Positions 8,218 through 16,952 of a DNA stretch of 34,745 bases are shown piece after piece. A program made the position numbers and the translations under genes. The notes under the pieces are model-generated. The model worked only from the letters and a program-made list of their open reading frames with translations. It was not told the DNA's origin and did no database searches. The stretch covers positions 1-34,745 of the forward strand of contig NZ_JBBMFO010000023.1 of the NCBI RefSeq assembly GCF_040096015.1. Direction: 5' to 3'. How positions within the stretch are numbered: position 1 is the stretch's first letter; each line of letters opens with the position of its first letter. Source of the stretch: Peptoniphilus_A hominis (GTDB lineage Bacteria; Bacillota; Clostridia; Tissierellales; Peptoniphilaceae).

Positions 8218-8629
8218 TTCCATATTTTTCTATAATATTATCAATCATCTTTGAATCTTTTGAACTGATATTGTAATAAATATTGTTTACTCTAATAGTA
8301 AGTCCAGTCTTCACAAATGAGATCTTGTTGCCGCTTGTAAAGTAGACATTTATATAGTTTGCAATCTCAGCATTGGTGTCCTTGTTTGCTTGTTTTCCTC
8401 TCAAACTATTTAAATCTTTTACTATTTTATTTACAGTTTTATCTTCCTTTATTGTCTTCATATTATCTGTCTTAAATCCGATTATTTCGATATAATCTAC
8501 ATCTTTTGGATTGATATCAACTATTTTATTTCGCGATGAAACTAGGCTCACCCCAAAAAACATAATCACCACAAAAAATATGAAGAGAACAATTTTTGAT
8601 TTATTTGATTTTCTTCCTTTTCTCGCCAT
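8213..8629 (-). CDS. Small membrane-anchored protein of unknown function
   Basis: I do not recognise this 138-residue protein. It starts with a basic stretch rich in Lys and Arg (1-12), followed by one hydrophobic helix (about 13-32, with VLFIFFVVIMFFGVSLV). The remainder, about 105 residues, is soluble and probably extracytoplasmic with alternating beta-like segments. There is no lipobox. Its ATG overlaps the stop of the PhzF-like gene by one base (TAATG), so it is the last gene of the parA-parB-phzF unit. A role linked to chromosome segregation is possible only by position. Confidence 0.6.
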   Translation of the reverse strand: MARKGRKSNKSKIVLFIFFVVIMFFGVSLVSSRNKIVDINPKDVDYIEIIGFKTDNMKTIKEDKTVNKIVKDLNSLRGKQANKDTNAEIANYINVYFTSGNKISFVKTGLTIRVNNIYYNISSKDSKMIDNIIEKYGR

Positions 8630-9519
8630 TATATATATAAAACTCCATTCATAAATACGTAAGCTCTTCCCCCGACGCGAACTCTATTCTCTCTATCAGC
8701 TATACTTGTGTAGACCTCGGAAATTCTGCCAATGTAATCGCCCTGTATCGCTGTTAAACTCTTTTCTTCAGTGATTTTATTTGAGCTCAAATAATACATG
8801 GTTGCAGCAGTTGATGTGCCACTTCCAAACTCTTCGTCTTCACCAATTATTGGAGAAAAAGTTCTCTGTTTAATTTCTTTTCCATCCTTCGTTGTAAAGG
8901 CGTGAATAGAAATTATATTTTCTTCCTCTGAAATTTCTAGTGCCTCTTTCTTATCGAGGACGATTGAAGATAGGGCTCTTTCATCTTTCACAGGCACTAG
9001 AATGTCGCAAGTTCCTGTTGAAATTTTTTCCATAGTCAAGTTTTCGCAGATTTCAAGTCCAATATCGTCCTTCTTTAAATTTAGAATCTTTAGAATTCTA
9101 TCTTGGTCCTCAAATTTTTCTTCTAAGAGAACATCTAAATTCATGTAGACATTTTGAATTTTTCCATCCTTATATTCAAGCTCAACTGGAATCTTTCCAA
9201 TTTTTGTGTGTTGAATAATTTTCTTTATGCCTTCATCTTCACTTTTAATATATTCATTTTCTGCTAGAGCATAAAAAGTTGCAACTGTGGCGTGTCCACA
9301 CAAGTTAATTTCTCCATCAGGAGTAAAAAACCTTGTCAAATAACGGTCTCTATCCAGTTCTCTTACAAAGACAATTACCGATTGATTTATGTCTTTGGCA
9401 ATATTTTCCATGTCGAGATCAGTGAGTCTTCCATCGTCAATTACAACTCCTGTTGAATTTCCCATAAAGGCCCTATCTGAAAAGGCTGATACTAAATATG
9501 TTGTATAAAATCTCTTCAT
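8629..9519 (-). CDS. PhzF-family isomerase-like protein lacking the usual catalytic Glu
   Basis: The 296-residue protein has the PhzF/diaminopimelate-epimerase-like fold signature. RFFTPDGEINLCGHATVAT (residues 63-81) contains the conserved GHAT histidine (His76), and a DEEFGSG motif near the C-terminus keeps the Asp and Ser of the second active-site loop. In characterised PhzF proteins the catalytic Glu lies in an S-E-T-x-F-V motif around residue 45; here the equivalent stretch is NQSVIVFV, with Val48 where Glu is expected. Isomerase chemistry may be lost or altered. It begins 3 bp past the parB stop and is probably cotranscribed. Phenazine synthesis is not implied; PhzF homologues are widespread with unknown substrates. 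Confidence 0.82.
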   Translation of the reverse strand: MKRFYTTYLVSAFSDRAFMGNSTGVVIDDGRLTDLDMENIAKDINQSVIVFVRELDRDRYLTRFFTPDGEINLCGHATVATFYALAENEYIKSEDEGIKKIIQHTKIGKIPVELEYKDGKIQNVYMNLDVLLEEKFEDQDRILKILNLKKDDIGLEICENLTMEKISTGTCDILVPVKDERALSSIVLDKKEALEISEEENIISIHAFTTKDGKEIKQRTFSPIIGEDEEFGSGTSTAATMYYLSSNKITEEKSLTAIQGDYIGRISEVYTSIADRENRVRVGGRAYVFMNGVLYI

Positions 9520-9522
9520 ATG

Positions 9523-10368
9523 TCACAAAGCCCTCTGTAAAATATAATCTGCAATCCTTGATAAGTCTTCATCACCATAATATTCGATCTCAATCTTTCC
9601 GATTTTTCCTCTTTTTTTGATGCTTACCTTAGTTCCAAGTGTTCTCTCAATTTCAGTTCTTAGGTCTTCTATGAAAATATCCGCAACCTCTCTCTTATCT
9701 GCCCTTGTGTTTCCACTATTGTCGTTAACAGGAAGGGAGTGCTTAATAATTTTCATAGCTTCCTTGTACTGTTTGTCGCCATCTTTAATAGATAGCAAAT
9801 TTTTTCCATGAGATGTGCTGATTTTTTCTTCTTCCAGTAGTTTTAAAACTCTTGGGTCAAGCTTTAAAAGTCTAATGGTATTTCCAATATATTGTCTACT
9901 CTTGCCAATTTCATCTGCAAGTTCCTTTTGTGTCAAATCTTGTGAATCCAAAAGGTGTTTGTAGCTCATGGCTTCTTCTACTGGGTTTAAATCTTTTCTT
10001 TGAATGTTTTCTATAATTGCAATTCTGCTTGAAATTTCGTCAGAAACATCTTTTACAATAGCAGGAACGCTTGTGAGTCCTGCCTCTATTGCAGCTCTAT
10101 ATCGTCTTTCTCCAGCTATAATTTCGTACTTTTCATCCTTTTTCTTGAGAAGTAGGGGTTGAATTACTCCATATTTTTCAATGGATTTTGATAGATCTTT
10201 TAACTCATCTTTGTCAAAATTTTTTCTTGGCTGATCTTCATTTGGAACAATGTCAGCTAGGTCAACCTCCATTAGTTTTGAAGTCTCTTCTTCTATAACT
10301 TCTCTTATTTTTTCGCTAGATGTTAAGAAATTCCCAATTCCTCTTCCTAGTCCTGTTTTTTTAGCCAT
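9523..10368 (-). CDS. parB: Chromosome partitioning protein ParB / Spo0J
   Basis: The 281-residue CTPase and DNA-binding clamp loads at parS sites near the origin and recruits SMC. The N-terminal CTP-binding domain shows ENPxRxx-like features: IVPNEDQPRKNFD, the GVIQPLL segment and GERRYRA. A central helix-turn-helix follows (QKELADEIGKSRQYIGN, then IRLLKL), and a C-terminal dimerisation region. Its ATG lies 8 nt inside the parA gene. A Soj-interacting basic N-terminus (MAKKTGLGRGIGNFL) is present. Canonical parS (TGTTTCACGTGAAACA-like) was not seen in or near the gene; degenerate ACGT palindromes lie upstream of parA. Confidence 0.96.
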   Translation of the reverse strand: MAKKTGLGRGIGNFLTSSEKIREVIEEETSKLMEVDLADIVPNEDQPRKNFDKDELKDLSKSIEKYGVIQPLLLKKKDEKYEIIAGERRYRAAIEAGLTSVPAIVKDVSDEISSRIAIIENIQRKDLNPVEEAMSYKHLLDSQDLTQKELADEIGKSRQYIGNTIRLLKLDPRVLKLLEEEKISTSHGKNLLSIKDGDKQYKEAMKIIKHSLPVNDNSGNTRADKREVADIFIEDLRTEIERTLGTKVSIKKRGKIGKIEIEYYGDEDLSRIADYILQRAL

Positions 10369-11116
10369 CTATTTCACCTATTACTTCCTTGGCAAGATCT
10401 GTATAAGCCTTTGCTCCCTTGGATTTGCTGTCATAATCAAATATGTTCATTCCAAAACTTGGTGCCTCTGCCAGCCTAACATTTCTTGGTATAAAAGTTT
10501 TAAAAACTTTGTCCTTAAAGAATTTTTCCACTTCTTCCACAACTTGATTGGCAAGGTTAGTCCTTCCATCGTGCATGCACATTACAACACCCAAGATCCT
10601 CAAATTTGGATTAAAATTATCTCTTACAAGAGTGATTGTATCCATGAGTTGTGAGACTCCTTCAAGGGCATAGTACTCGCATTGCACAGGAATGAGTATT
10701 TTGTCGCTTGCCACTAAAGACATCATAGATAAGATTCCCAGTGAAGGAGGGGAGTCAATGATTACAAAATCATAGTCTTCTTTTACTTTATCTATCATCT
10801 TCTTCAACTTGTATTGCCAATCATCGTATCTTGCAAGTTCAATTTCCACACCAGCAAATTCTCCACTAGATGGGATGATGTCAAGTTTATTAAAGGAAGT
10901 TTTATAAATTGAATCAATCTCTTCGTCAATGACAAAGTCGTAAATCATATTTTGAAACTCGTATAGACCCAGCCCTGATGTTGCATTACCCTGAGGATCC
11001 ATGTCGACTATAAGAGTCTTTTTGCCTCTCAAAGCCAGTGCTGAGCTTAAATTTATGACGGTGGTGCTTTTGCCAACTCCGCCTTTTTGATTAAAAACTG
11101 TAATTACAACAGACAT
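10361..11116 (-). CDS. parA: Chromosome partitioning ATPase ParA / Soj
   Basis: The 251-residue Walker ATPase has a deviant Walker A motif FNQKGGVGKSTT (residues 8-19), the DMDPQGNATSGLG block and DSPPSLG Walker B region, all standard for Soj/ParA. It works with ParB on origin segregation and in Bacillus also modulates DnaA. The ATG at 11116 is preceded by GAGGTA. The stop overlaps parB. It appears to have its own promoter downstream of a terminator that closes the rsmG unit. Confidence 0.96.
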   Translation of the reverse strand: MSVVITVFNQKGGVGKSTTVINLSSALALRGKKTLIVDMDPQGNATSGLGLYEFQNMIYDFVIDEEIDSIYKTSFNKLDIIPSSGEFAGVEIELARYDDWQYKLKKMIDKVKEDYDFVIIDSPPSLGILSMMSLVASDKILIPVQCEYYALEGVSQLMDTITLVRDNFNPNLRILGVVMCMHDGRTNLANQVVEEVEKFFKDKVFKTFIPRNVRLAEAPSFGMNIFDYDSKSKGAKAYTDLAKEVIGEIDG

Positions 11117-11141
11117 TTTTTACCTCATTTCTATATTATTA

Positions 11142-11170
11142 ATAATACCATGTTTGAAATTTTTTTGAAA
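11142..11170 (-). promoter_or_regulatory. Candidate parA promoter
   Basis: On the minus strand TTTCAA (11170-11165) and TATTAT (11147-11142) are separated by 17 bp, about 25 bp upstream of the parA start. The -35 match is modest. Confidence 0.45.
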
Positions 11171-11178
11171 GATTAAGC

Positions 11179-11213
11179 AAAAAAATAAGCTCCAAAAATT
11201 TATTTTGAAGCTT
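11179..11213 (-). terminator. Rho-independent terminator of the rsmG transcript
   Basis: Read on the minus strand, an 11-bp stem with one mismatch (arms 11213-11203 and 11197-11187) and a 5-nt loop is followed by A and seven T (11185-11179). It lies 115 bp past the rsmG stop and upstream of the parA promoter. Confidence 0.75.
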
Positions 11214-11214
11214 C

Positions 11215-11296
11215 GCTCTACGTGGAGCATTTTTATTTTTTATTTAGGCTCTACGTGGAGCATTTTTTATTTTTGACTTCATGCTCTATGTAGAGC
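11215..11296. repeat. Array of three 14-bp ACGT/ATGT-centred palindromes
   Basis: GCTCTACGTGGAGC occurs exactly twice (11215-11228 and 11248-11261), and GCTCTATGTAGAGC once (11283-11296). Start-to-start spacings are 33 and 35 bp, about three helical turns. Each is followed by a CATTT or ATTTTT run on the plus strand. They lie between rsmG and parA. Compared with the Bacillus parS 16-mer they share the ACGTG core but match at only about 10 of 16 positions. They could be divergent parS sites, another operator, or RNA hairpins in the rsmG 3' UTR. Confidence 0.6.
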
Positions 11297-11326
11297 ATTT
11301 CTTTTTTAATCTCTTTATATTATTTA

Positions 11327-12019
11327 TTATAGTGGCGACTTCCTTGGCTTTCCTCCGCCTCTTGGATACTTTTTATCTGTGTGTTTAACCTTTTTTATGA
11401 CAATTATATAGTGGTCAATGTCATTAGGTAGGGGAGTGTGAAGAACATTTTGAACTTCTCCGCCCATTACTTCTATGGCTCTTTTTGCGTTTTTTAATTC
11501 TTCTTCATACTCCGGACCCTTTTGAGAAATAAAATATCCACCAACTTTTACAAAGCCCATGGCATATTCTGTAAGAGTTGATAAGTTTGCGACAGCTCTT
11601 GATACTGCAAGGTCATATTGTTCTCTATAATCTTCTGTCCTTGCAATTTCTTCTGCCCTTGCATGAATTGCCTTTATCTTTGTAAGACCAAGCTCTTCTA
11701 TCACTCCATTCAAGAAGTCAATCCTCTTTCTGAGAGAATCAAGTAGTGTTATGTCCAGATCTTCATTGTATAGCTTTAAGGGTAGTCCCGGAAAGCCTGC
11801 GCCAGTTCCAATGTCTATGATTTTTTTCTCTCCATCAAATAAACCAGTCTTAAAAAGACTAAGTGAGTCCAAAAAATGCTTTACATTAAAATCATCGTCT
11901 TCAGTAATTCTTGTGAGATTGGTGTGCTTATTGTATTCGAGAATTAATTCTTTATATTTTTCAAATTTATCAATATTTTTCGTGTCCAGACCGAAATCTT
12001 CCATGTAATCAATTAACAT
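11327..12019 (-). CDS. rsmG: 16S rRNA (guanine-N7) methyltransferase RsmG (GidB)
   Basis: The 230-residue Rossmann-fold enzyme uses S-adenosylmethionine to methylate G527 (E. coli numbering) of 16S rRNA. The SAM-binding motif DIGTGAGFPGLPLKL is clear, as are the preceding FLDSLSLF and the later SRAVANLSTL segments typical of the family. The start overlaps the end of mnmG by 11 nt, so the two are translated together. The C-terminus is basic and Pro/Gly-rich (KYPRGGGKPRKSPL), usual for this family. Confidence 0.96.
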   Translation of the reverse strand: MLIDYMEDFGLDTKNIDKFEKYKELILEYNKHTNLTRITEDDDFNVKHFLDSLSLFKTGLFDGEKKIIDIGTGAGFPGLPLKLYNEDLDITLLDSLRKRIDFLNGVIEELGLTKIKAIHARAEEIARTEDYREQYDLAVSRAVANLSTLTEYAMGFVKVGGYFISQKGPEYEEELKNAKRAIEVMGGEVQNVLHTPLPNDIDHYIIVIKKVKHTDKKYPRGGGKPRKSPL

Positions 12020-13913
12020 TTTTTCTCCTCATTTGTTCAAGGTGTATCAAAAGTACATTTATATCTGCTGGCGAAACTCCCGTTATTCTTGAAGCTTGAC
12101 CAATTGATTCTGGTCTTATGTCTGAAAGTTTTTCTCTCGCTTCTATTCTAAGTCCGTCCATATTTTTATAGTCAATATCCTTTGAAAGCTTTTTATTTTC
12201 AAGCTTTTTAAATTGTTTAATTTGTATTTCTTGCTTTTTGATGTAGCCTTCGTATTTTATTTCTATTTCAATATTTCTTATTACATCATCGCGAACAAAA
12301 GGTCTGTCCTTGTCAAAAACTTCTAGCTTTTTGTAGTCTAGTTCAGGTCTTTTTATGAGCTCATAAAGTGAGAAGGAGTTTTGAGTTTCAGTTGAACCAA
12401 GGCTTTCAAGAATTCTGTTATTTTCTGCAGTTGGGTTGATTTGAATTTTTTTAATTCTAGCAATTTCTTCTTCAATTGCATTTTTTCTGTAAAGATAAGC
12501 CTCATACCTCTCATCATCTACAAGTCCAATGTCTCTTCCTTTTTGAGTAAGTCTCAAGTCGGCATTGTCCTGCCTTAGTGTAAGTCTATATTCTGCTCTT
12601 GAAGTCATCATTCTATAGGGTTCAAGGCTTCCTTTTGTAACTAAGTCGTCTATTAAAACTCCAATGTAAGCCTCTGATCTATCTAGAACAAAGGGCTCTT
12701 TTCCCTTAACTTTTAAAGCTGCATTTATTCCTGCAACGATTCCTTGGCATCCAGCTTCTTCATAACCGCTAGAACCGTTAATTTGTCCTGCAAAAAATAG
12801 TCCCTCGTAGTCCATGTGCTCCAAGCTTCTCTTTAAAAGAGTTGCATCAATTGCATCATATTCAATGGCATAGGCAGGTCTTAAAATTTTGCAGTTTTCC
12901 ATTCCAATTATTTCTTTATAAAATTCTTGTTGGATTTCTACTGGTAGGGAAGAGGAAACTCCTTGGATATACATTTCATCAGTTGTAAGTCCTTCAGGTT
13001 CAATGAAAACTTGATGGGCATCTCTATCTGCAAATCTTGTTACCTTATCTTCAATTGATGGGCAGTATCTTGGACCCTTTCCCTCAATGTCGCCAAGTGC
13101 CAAGGCTGATCTTCCAATGTTTTCTCTTATAATGTCGTGACATTTTTTTGTAGTGTAAGTTAAATAACAAAGCTCTTGGTTAATGTCATATTCTTTGTCT
13201 ATGTTTAAGAAAGAAAAAGGAACAATTTTTTCGTCTCCATGTTGCTCTGTCATGACTGAATAATCTATTGATTTTCTTAAAACTCTTGCAGGAGTACCAG
13301 TTTTTAGCCTTCTAAGCTTCATTCCAAAATCTTTTTCAAGGCTTTCTGAAAGATAATTTGCTGGTCCAAAGCCACTTGGTCCAGAAGAATAATTCACTTC
13401 TCCCATAAACACCCTGGACCTTAAATAAGTTCCAGAGCAAATTACAACGCATTTAGTCTTGTATTTTGCTCCATTTTTAGTCAATACCCCAGTAACTTTG
13501 TTGCCCTCTTTTAAAATTCTAATGGCTTCATCTTGCACAAGATAGAGATTATCTTCATTTTCCAAAACTCTCTTCATCTCTTCGTGATACTTTCTCTTGT
13601 CGGCCTGAACTCTAAGTGAGTGAACTGCTGGACCCTTTGAAGTATTAAGCATCCTTGATTGGATAAAAGTCTTGTCTATATTTTTCGCCATTTCTCCACC
13701 AAGGGCGTCAATTTCACGCACTAGGTGTCCCTTGCCTGTGCCGCCAATGTTGGGGTTACAGCTCATTTGTGCAATTGAATCCAAGTTTATACATAGTAAA
13801 AGAGTTTTTGCACCAAGTCTTGCAGAAGCAAGAGCAGCTTCACTGCCTGCGTGACCTGCTCCAATTACTACTGTGTCAAAATCTCCAGCTTCAAAATATT
13901 TAATATCTGACAT
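12009..13913 (-). CDS. mnmG: tRNA uridine-34 modification enzyme MnmG (GidA)
   Basis: The 634-residue FAD protein forms a complex with MnmE that installs a carboxymethylaminomethyl group (in other bacteria also aminomethyl) at wobble U34. The FAD-binding motif GAGHAGSEAA is at the N-terminus. MSCNPNIGGTGKGHLVREIDALGG and the later GLFFAGQINGSSGYEEAGCQG blocks (cited as landmarks) are family hallmarks. The length is normal. The mnmE stop lies 6 bp upstream and rsmG overlaps downstream, giving the operon mnmE-mnmG-rsmG. Confidence 0.97.
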   Translation of the reverse strand: MSDIKYFEAGDFDTVVIGAGHAGSEAALASARLGAKTLLLCINLDSIAQMSCNPNIGGTGKGHLVREIDALGGEMAKNIDKTFIQSRMLNTSKGPAVHSLRVQADKRKYHEEMKRVLENEDNLYLVQDEAIRILKEGNKVTGVLTKNGAKYKTKCVVICSGTYLRSRVFMGEVNYSSGPSGFGPANYLSESLEKDFGMKLRRLKTGTPARVLRKSIDYSVMTEQHGDEKIVPFSFLNIDKEYDINQELCYLTYTTKKCHDIIRENIGRSALALGDIEGKGPRYCPSIEDKVTRFADRDAHQVFIEPEGLTTDEMYIQGVSSSLPVEIQQEFYKEIIGMENCKILRPAYAIEYDAIDATLLKRSLEHMDYEGLFFAGQINGSSGYEEAGCQGIVAGINAALKVKGKEPFVLDRSEAYIGVLIDDLVTKGSLEPYRMMTSRAEYRLTLRQDNADLRLTQKGRDIGLVDDERYEAYLYRKNAIEEEIARIKKIQINPTAENNRILESLGSTETQNSFSLYELIKRPELDYKKLEVFDKDRPFVRDDVIRNIEIEIKYEGYIKKQEIQIKQFKKLENKKLSKDIDYKNMDGLRIEAREKLSDIRPESIGQASRITGVSPADINVLLIHLEQMRRKNVN

Positions 13914-13919
13914 CTTTAC

Positions 13920-15299
13920 CTACTTTCCTATACAAAAATCAGAAAATACTCTGTCCAAAATATCTTCTGTAGTAATTGTTCCTGTTATTTCAGAAATGTG
14001 AGCAATTACATTTTCAAGGTCAACCTCAATTAAATCTAAAAACACCCTTTTATTTAAACTCTCATTTACCTCTAAAAGCTCTTTTTTTGCTTCCCTTAAT
14101 GCATTTATATGTCTCAAATTAGAAAGCACCGTATCGGAGGAAATTTGAAGCTCTCCATCAAAAAACAAATCTATAATAAGTTTTTCGACTTTCATTACTG
14201 ATTCATTTTCCATAACTGAAAGTCTCAAATAATCATCTTTAAAATATTTTTTTATTTCATCATCAGAAATCTTTTGTTCTAAGTCGTCCTTGTTTAAAAT
14301 AATAATATGTTTTTTATTTTCAATTAATTTTAAAATTTCCTTGTCATCTTGGTCGAAGTCTCTGGATAAATCAAAAATTGCAATTACAAGGTCTGCATCC
14401 TTTAACTTCTCTCTTGCAATATTTACGCCGATTTTTTCAACTTCATCCTCAGTCTCTCTAATGCCGGCAGTGTCAGAAATTTTTAAGAGAACTCCATCTA
14501 AATTGATATAATCTTCAATTACATCTCTTGTTGTTCCTGCAATGTCTGTTACAATTGCCCTGTCGTACTTTAATAGACCATTTAAAAGAGAAGACTTGCC
14601 AACATTTGGCTTGCCAAGAATTACTGTGTTTATGCCGTCTCTTAATAGTCTTGAGTTTTTAGAATTTTCAAGAAGTTTATCCATCTTTTCCAAAATCTTA
14701 TTACTTCTGTCGAGAAGGTCGTTGTAGGCAGCATCTTCTATATCTTCGTCAGGAAAATCGATGTTTGCCACAATTAGCGCCTGCATAGAAACAAGTTCAT
14801 CCTTTAATTTATTTAAAACTTCACTTAAGGCACCACCAAGTTGATTTAAACCAAGGTCAAAGGAAATGTCTGTCTTGGCTTTAATAAGGTCTATTACAGC
14901 TTCGGCTTGAGTTAAATCAATCCTACCATTTAAAAATCCTCTCTTAGTAAACTCGCCTTTTTCAGCAAGCCTTGCGCCTTTTGAGAGAATTAAATTTAAA
15001 ATTCTCTTCACAGAGACAACGCCACCATGACAATGGATTTCTACAATATCTTCTGCAGTGTATGAGTGAGGTCCCTTCATCTTAACTACTAAAACCTCAT
15101 CAATTTTTTTGTCACCGTCACATATATGACCGTATAAAAACTTTCTGTTTTCAGCCTCTGCCATCTTAACTTTACTTGCAGACACAAAAATCTTATCTAT
15201 TATATTTATTGAATCGTCGCCGCTCATTCTTACAATGGCAATACCAGCTTCGCCAATTGCAGTAGAAATTGCAGCAATAGTATCATTTAAATTTCCCAT
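13920..15299 (-). CDS. mnmE: tRNA modification GTPase MnmE (TrmE)
   Basis: The 459-residue protein combines an N-terminal formyl-THF-binding domain (start MGNLNDTIAAISTA), a helical domain, and an inserted G domain with P-loop GKPNVGKSSLLN, switch motif DIAGTTRD, DTAG and NKDD. The C-terminal CIGK motif carries the catalytic Cys. It acts with MnmG at tRNA U34. The ATG at 15299 follows AAAGGAC. It starts a new unit just beyond the jag terminator; a weak promoter may lie in 15300-15340, but I cannot define it. Confidence 0.97.
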   Translation of the reverse strand: MGNLNDTIAAISTAIGEAGIAIVRMSGDDSINIIDKIFVSASKVKMAEAENRKFLYGHICDGDKKIDEVLVVKMKGPHSYTAEDIVEIHCHGGVVSVKRILNLILSKGARLAEKGEFTKRGFLNGRIDLTQAEAVIDLIKAKTDISFDLGLNQLGGALSEVLNKLKDELVSMQALIVANIDFPDEDIEDAAYNDLLDRSNKILEKMDKLLENSKNSRLLRDGINTVILGKPNVGKSSLLNGLLKYDRAIVTDIAGTTRDVIEDYINLDGVLLKISDTAGIRETEDEVEKIGVNIAREKLKDADLVIAIFDLSRDFDQDDKEILKLIENKKHIIILNKDDLEQKISDDEIKKYFKDDYLRLSVMENESVMKVEKLIIDLFFDGELQISSDTVLSNLRHINALREAKKELLEVNESLNKRVFLDLIEVDLENVIAHISEITGTITTEDILDRVFSDFCIGK

Positions 15300-15342
15300 A
15301 AAATCAGTCCTTTTAAACTATATTACTACAATTAAAGGAAAT

Positions 15343-15370
15343 AAAAAAGAAGGCTTTTAAAATAAAGCCC
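15343..15370 (-). terminator. Terminator after jag
   Basis: On the minus strand GGCTTT (15369-15364) and AAAGCC (15357-15352) form a stem with a 6-nt loop, followed by TTC and six T. It closes the rpmH-rnpA-yidD-yidC-jag unit. Confidence 0.7.
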
Positions 15371-15387
15371 TCATAAATATTTTCTTT

Positions 15388-16200
15388 TTAATATTTTCTT
15401 TCCTTTTGAATTACAACTTTTCTAAAAGGATCTTTACCTTCAGAGTGTGTAAGCACTCCTTCATAATCTTGCAAGGCTGTATGGATAATTTTTCTTTCAT
15501 AAGAATTCATAGGCTCAAGTTTAACTGACCTACCAGTCTTAGTTACCTTATTGGCCATTTTCTTTGCAAGATTTATAAGAGTTTCTTTTCTCTTTTCTCT
15601 ATAACCACTAGAATCTAAGTTGACTCTAATATATCTTGAAGATTTTTTATTGACTATCAAATTTAAAATATATTGAATTGAATCAAGAGTTACACCTCTT
15701 TTTCCAATTAAAATTCCTAGTCTATTTTCATCTCCATTGACATTAATAGTTAGAACATTATCCTTAAGTTCCATTTCCACGCTGTTTTCAAGTTCAAAAG
15801 TATCAAGAATTTTTGAAATAAATTCTCTGGCAGCATCTAAAATTTCTTGGTTTTCTTCTTCAATGCTCTTTGTGCCTTCTTCTTCATCAATAACTTCTTG
15901 AGCTTCTTCAGTGGAAACTTCATTGTTTTCGATTTCAAGTTCAACATCATCGTGAACTACTTCCTGGCTCTTCTCTGTTTCAATTTCTTCATTAAATATT
16001 TCATTTAAAATATTTTTAGTTTCGTCTTCTCTTGGCCATACTTTTACAGTGGCATCCTTAGAACCAATAAGTCCCAAAAATCCCTTTTGACCTTCATCTA
16101 GTATTTCAATTTCAGCCTTTTCTCTAGAAATATTTAATTCTTTTAGAGCCTCTCTTACTGCTTCATCTACGGATTTTCCCGTTTTAATTACATAATTCAT
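15388..16200 (-). CDS. jag: RNA-binding protein Jag / KhpB
   Basis: The 270-residue protein has the three-part Jag layout. A Jag-N domain (about 1-50) contains the KKGFLG-like QKGFLGLIG motif. A long acidic linker follows (about 60-115, rich in Glu). Then come a KH domain (ILIGKRGVTLDSIQYI) and an R3H domain near the C-terminus (RSVKLEPMNSYERKIIH). It binds RNA and in other Firmicutes affects cell division and elongation together with KhpA. It overlaps yidC by one base and is the last gene of the rpmH unit. Confidence 0.95.
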   Translation of the reverse strand: MNYVIKTGKSVDEAVREALKELNISREKAEIEILDEGQKGFLGLIGSKDATVKVWPREDETKNILNEIFNEEIETEKSQEVVHDDVELEIENNEVSTEEAQEVIDEEEGTKSIEEENQEILDAAREFISKILDTFELENSVEMELKDNVLTINVNGDENRLGILIGKRGVTLDSIQYILNLIVNKKSSRYIRVNLDSSGYREKRKETLINLAKKMANKVTKTGRSVKLEPMNSYERKIIHTALQDYEGVLTHSEGKDPFRKVVIQKERKY

Positions 16201-16934
16201 TACTTATCATTAACCTCAACTTCTTCAATCTCTTCTTCTACAATCTTATTAGTAATAAGCTGTTGGACTATTGAAAATATATTAGAAACAGTCCAATAAA
16301 TAACAAGACCAGCTGCATATTTTCTCGCCATTGAAAAAATTAAAATTGGCATTACAACCATCATAGTTGTCATCATAGACTTAGCCTGATCAGCACCTGC
16401 GCCTTGAGTAGCAGGGTTTTTAGTAGTAATAAAACTTACTAAAAATGTTGAAACAGCAGCTATTACTGGCATAATTAAAGTTGTATCTGCATGATCAATA
16501 TTTTCTATATAGAAGAAATTCTTGTTCATGGCTTCATAAAAACCTGGGTCTGTAAAAGCAAAGGTTTGTGGGTTTATAAAAACTCTATAAAAAGCAATTA
16601 ATACAACCATTGTTATAATCATAGGAAGACATCCTGCAGCAACATTTGTATTATTTTCCTTATAAAGCTTTTGTTGTTTAGCAGCTAAAGTTTGCGGATC
16701 ATTTTTGTACTTTTTTTGAATTCTCTTAAGCTCAGGTTGAATTTTTGCCATTTTCTTTTGATTTTTCATTTGAGAAATGTTAAGTGGCAAAATTAAAAGC
16801 TTAATAATAATAGTGGCAATAATAATTGAAAGTGCAAAATATGAAACTTGAGCTGGTTCATTTGGTATCATTGCAGCAAGTCCATCATAGATGAGCTTTA
16901 CAAATCTGCCAAGTATAGAACTAATTAAATGCAT
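16200..16934 (-). CDS. yidC: Membrane protein insertase YidC / OxaA
   Basis: The 244-residue Oxa1-family insertase has five predicted hydrophobic segments. The charged cytoplasmic hairpin follows the first conserved helix (MKNQKKMAKIQPELKRIQKKYK) and is followed by GCLPMIITM. The Arg/Lys-bearing helix IIKLLILPLN fits the core. There is no N-terminal signal peptide or lipobox, unlike Bacillus SpoIIIJ, so it may be a shorter form with the N-terminus as a signal anchor. Its ATG is 18 bp past the yidD stop. It inserts membrane proteins alone or with SecYEG. Confidence 0.95.
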   Translation of the reverse strand: MHLISSILGRFVKLIYDGLAAMIPNEPAQVSYFALSIIIATIIIKLLILPLNISQMKNQKKMAKIQPELKRIQKKYKNDPQTLAAKQQKLYKENNTNVAAGCLPMIITMVVLIAFYRVFINPQTFAFTDPGFYEAMNKNFFYIENIDHADTTLIMPVIAAVSTFLVSFITTKNPATQGAGADQAKSMMTTMMVVMPILIFSMARKYAAGLVIYWTVSNIFSIVQQLITNKIVEEEIEEVEVNDK

Positions 16935-16952
16935 TAATAAATTCCTCCAATA

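Noticed and set aside
10250..10654. Plus-strand 134-codon frame over the parA/parB junction
   Set aside because: It lies antisense to two clear genes, has no family resemblance and no ribosome binding site; it is a shadow of parA/parB.
11215..11296. The three palindromes as intrinsic terminators
   Set aside because: T-runs follow them only on the plus strand, where no gene leads into them; the minus-strand transcripts have a separate, better terminator at 11179-11213.
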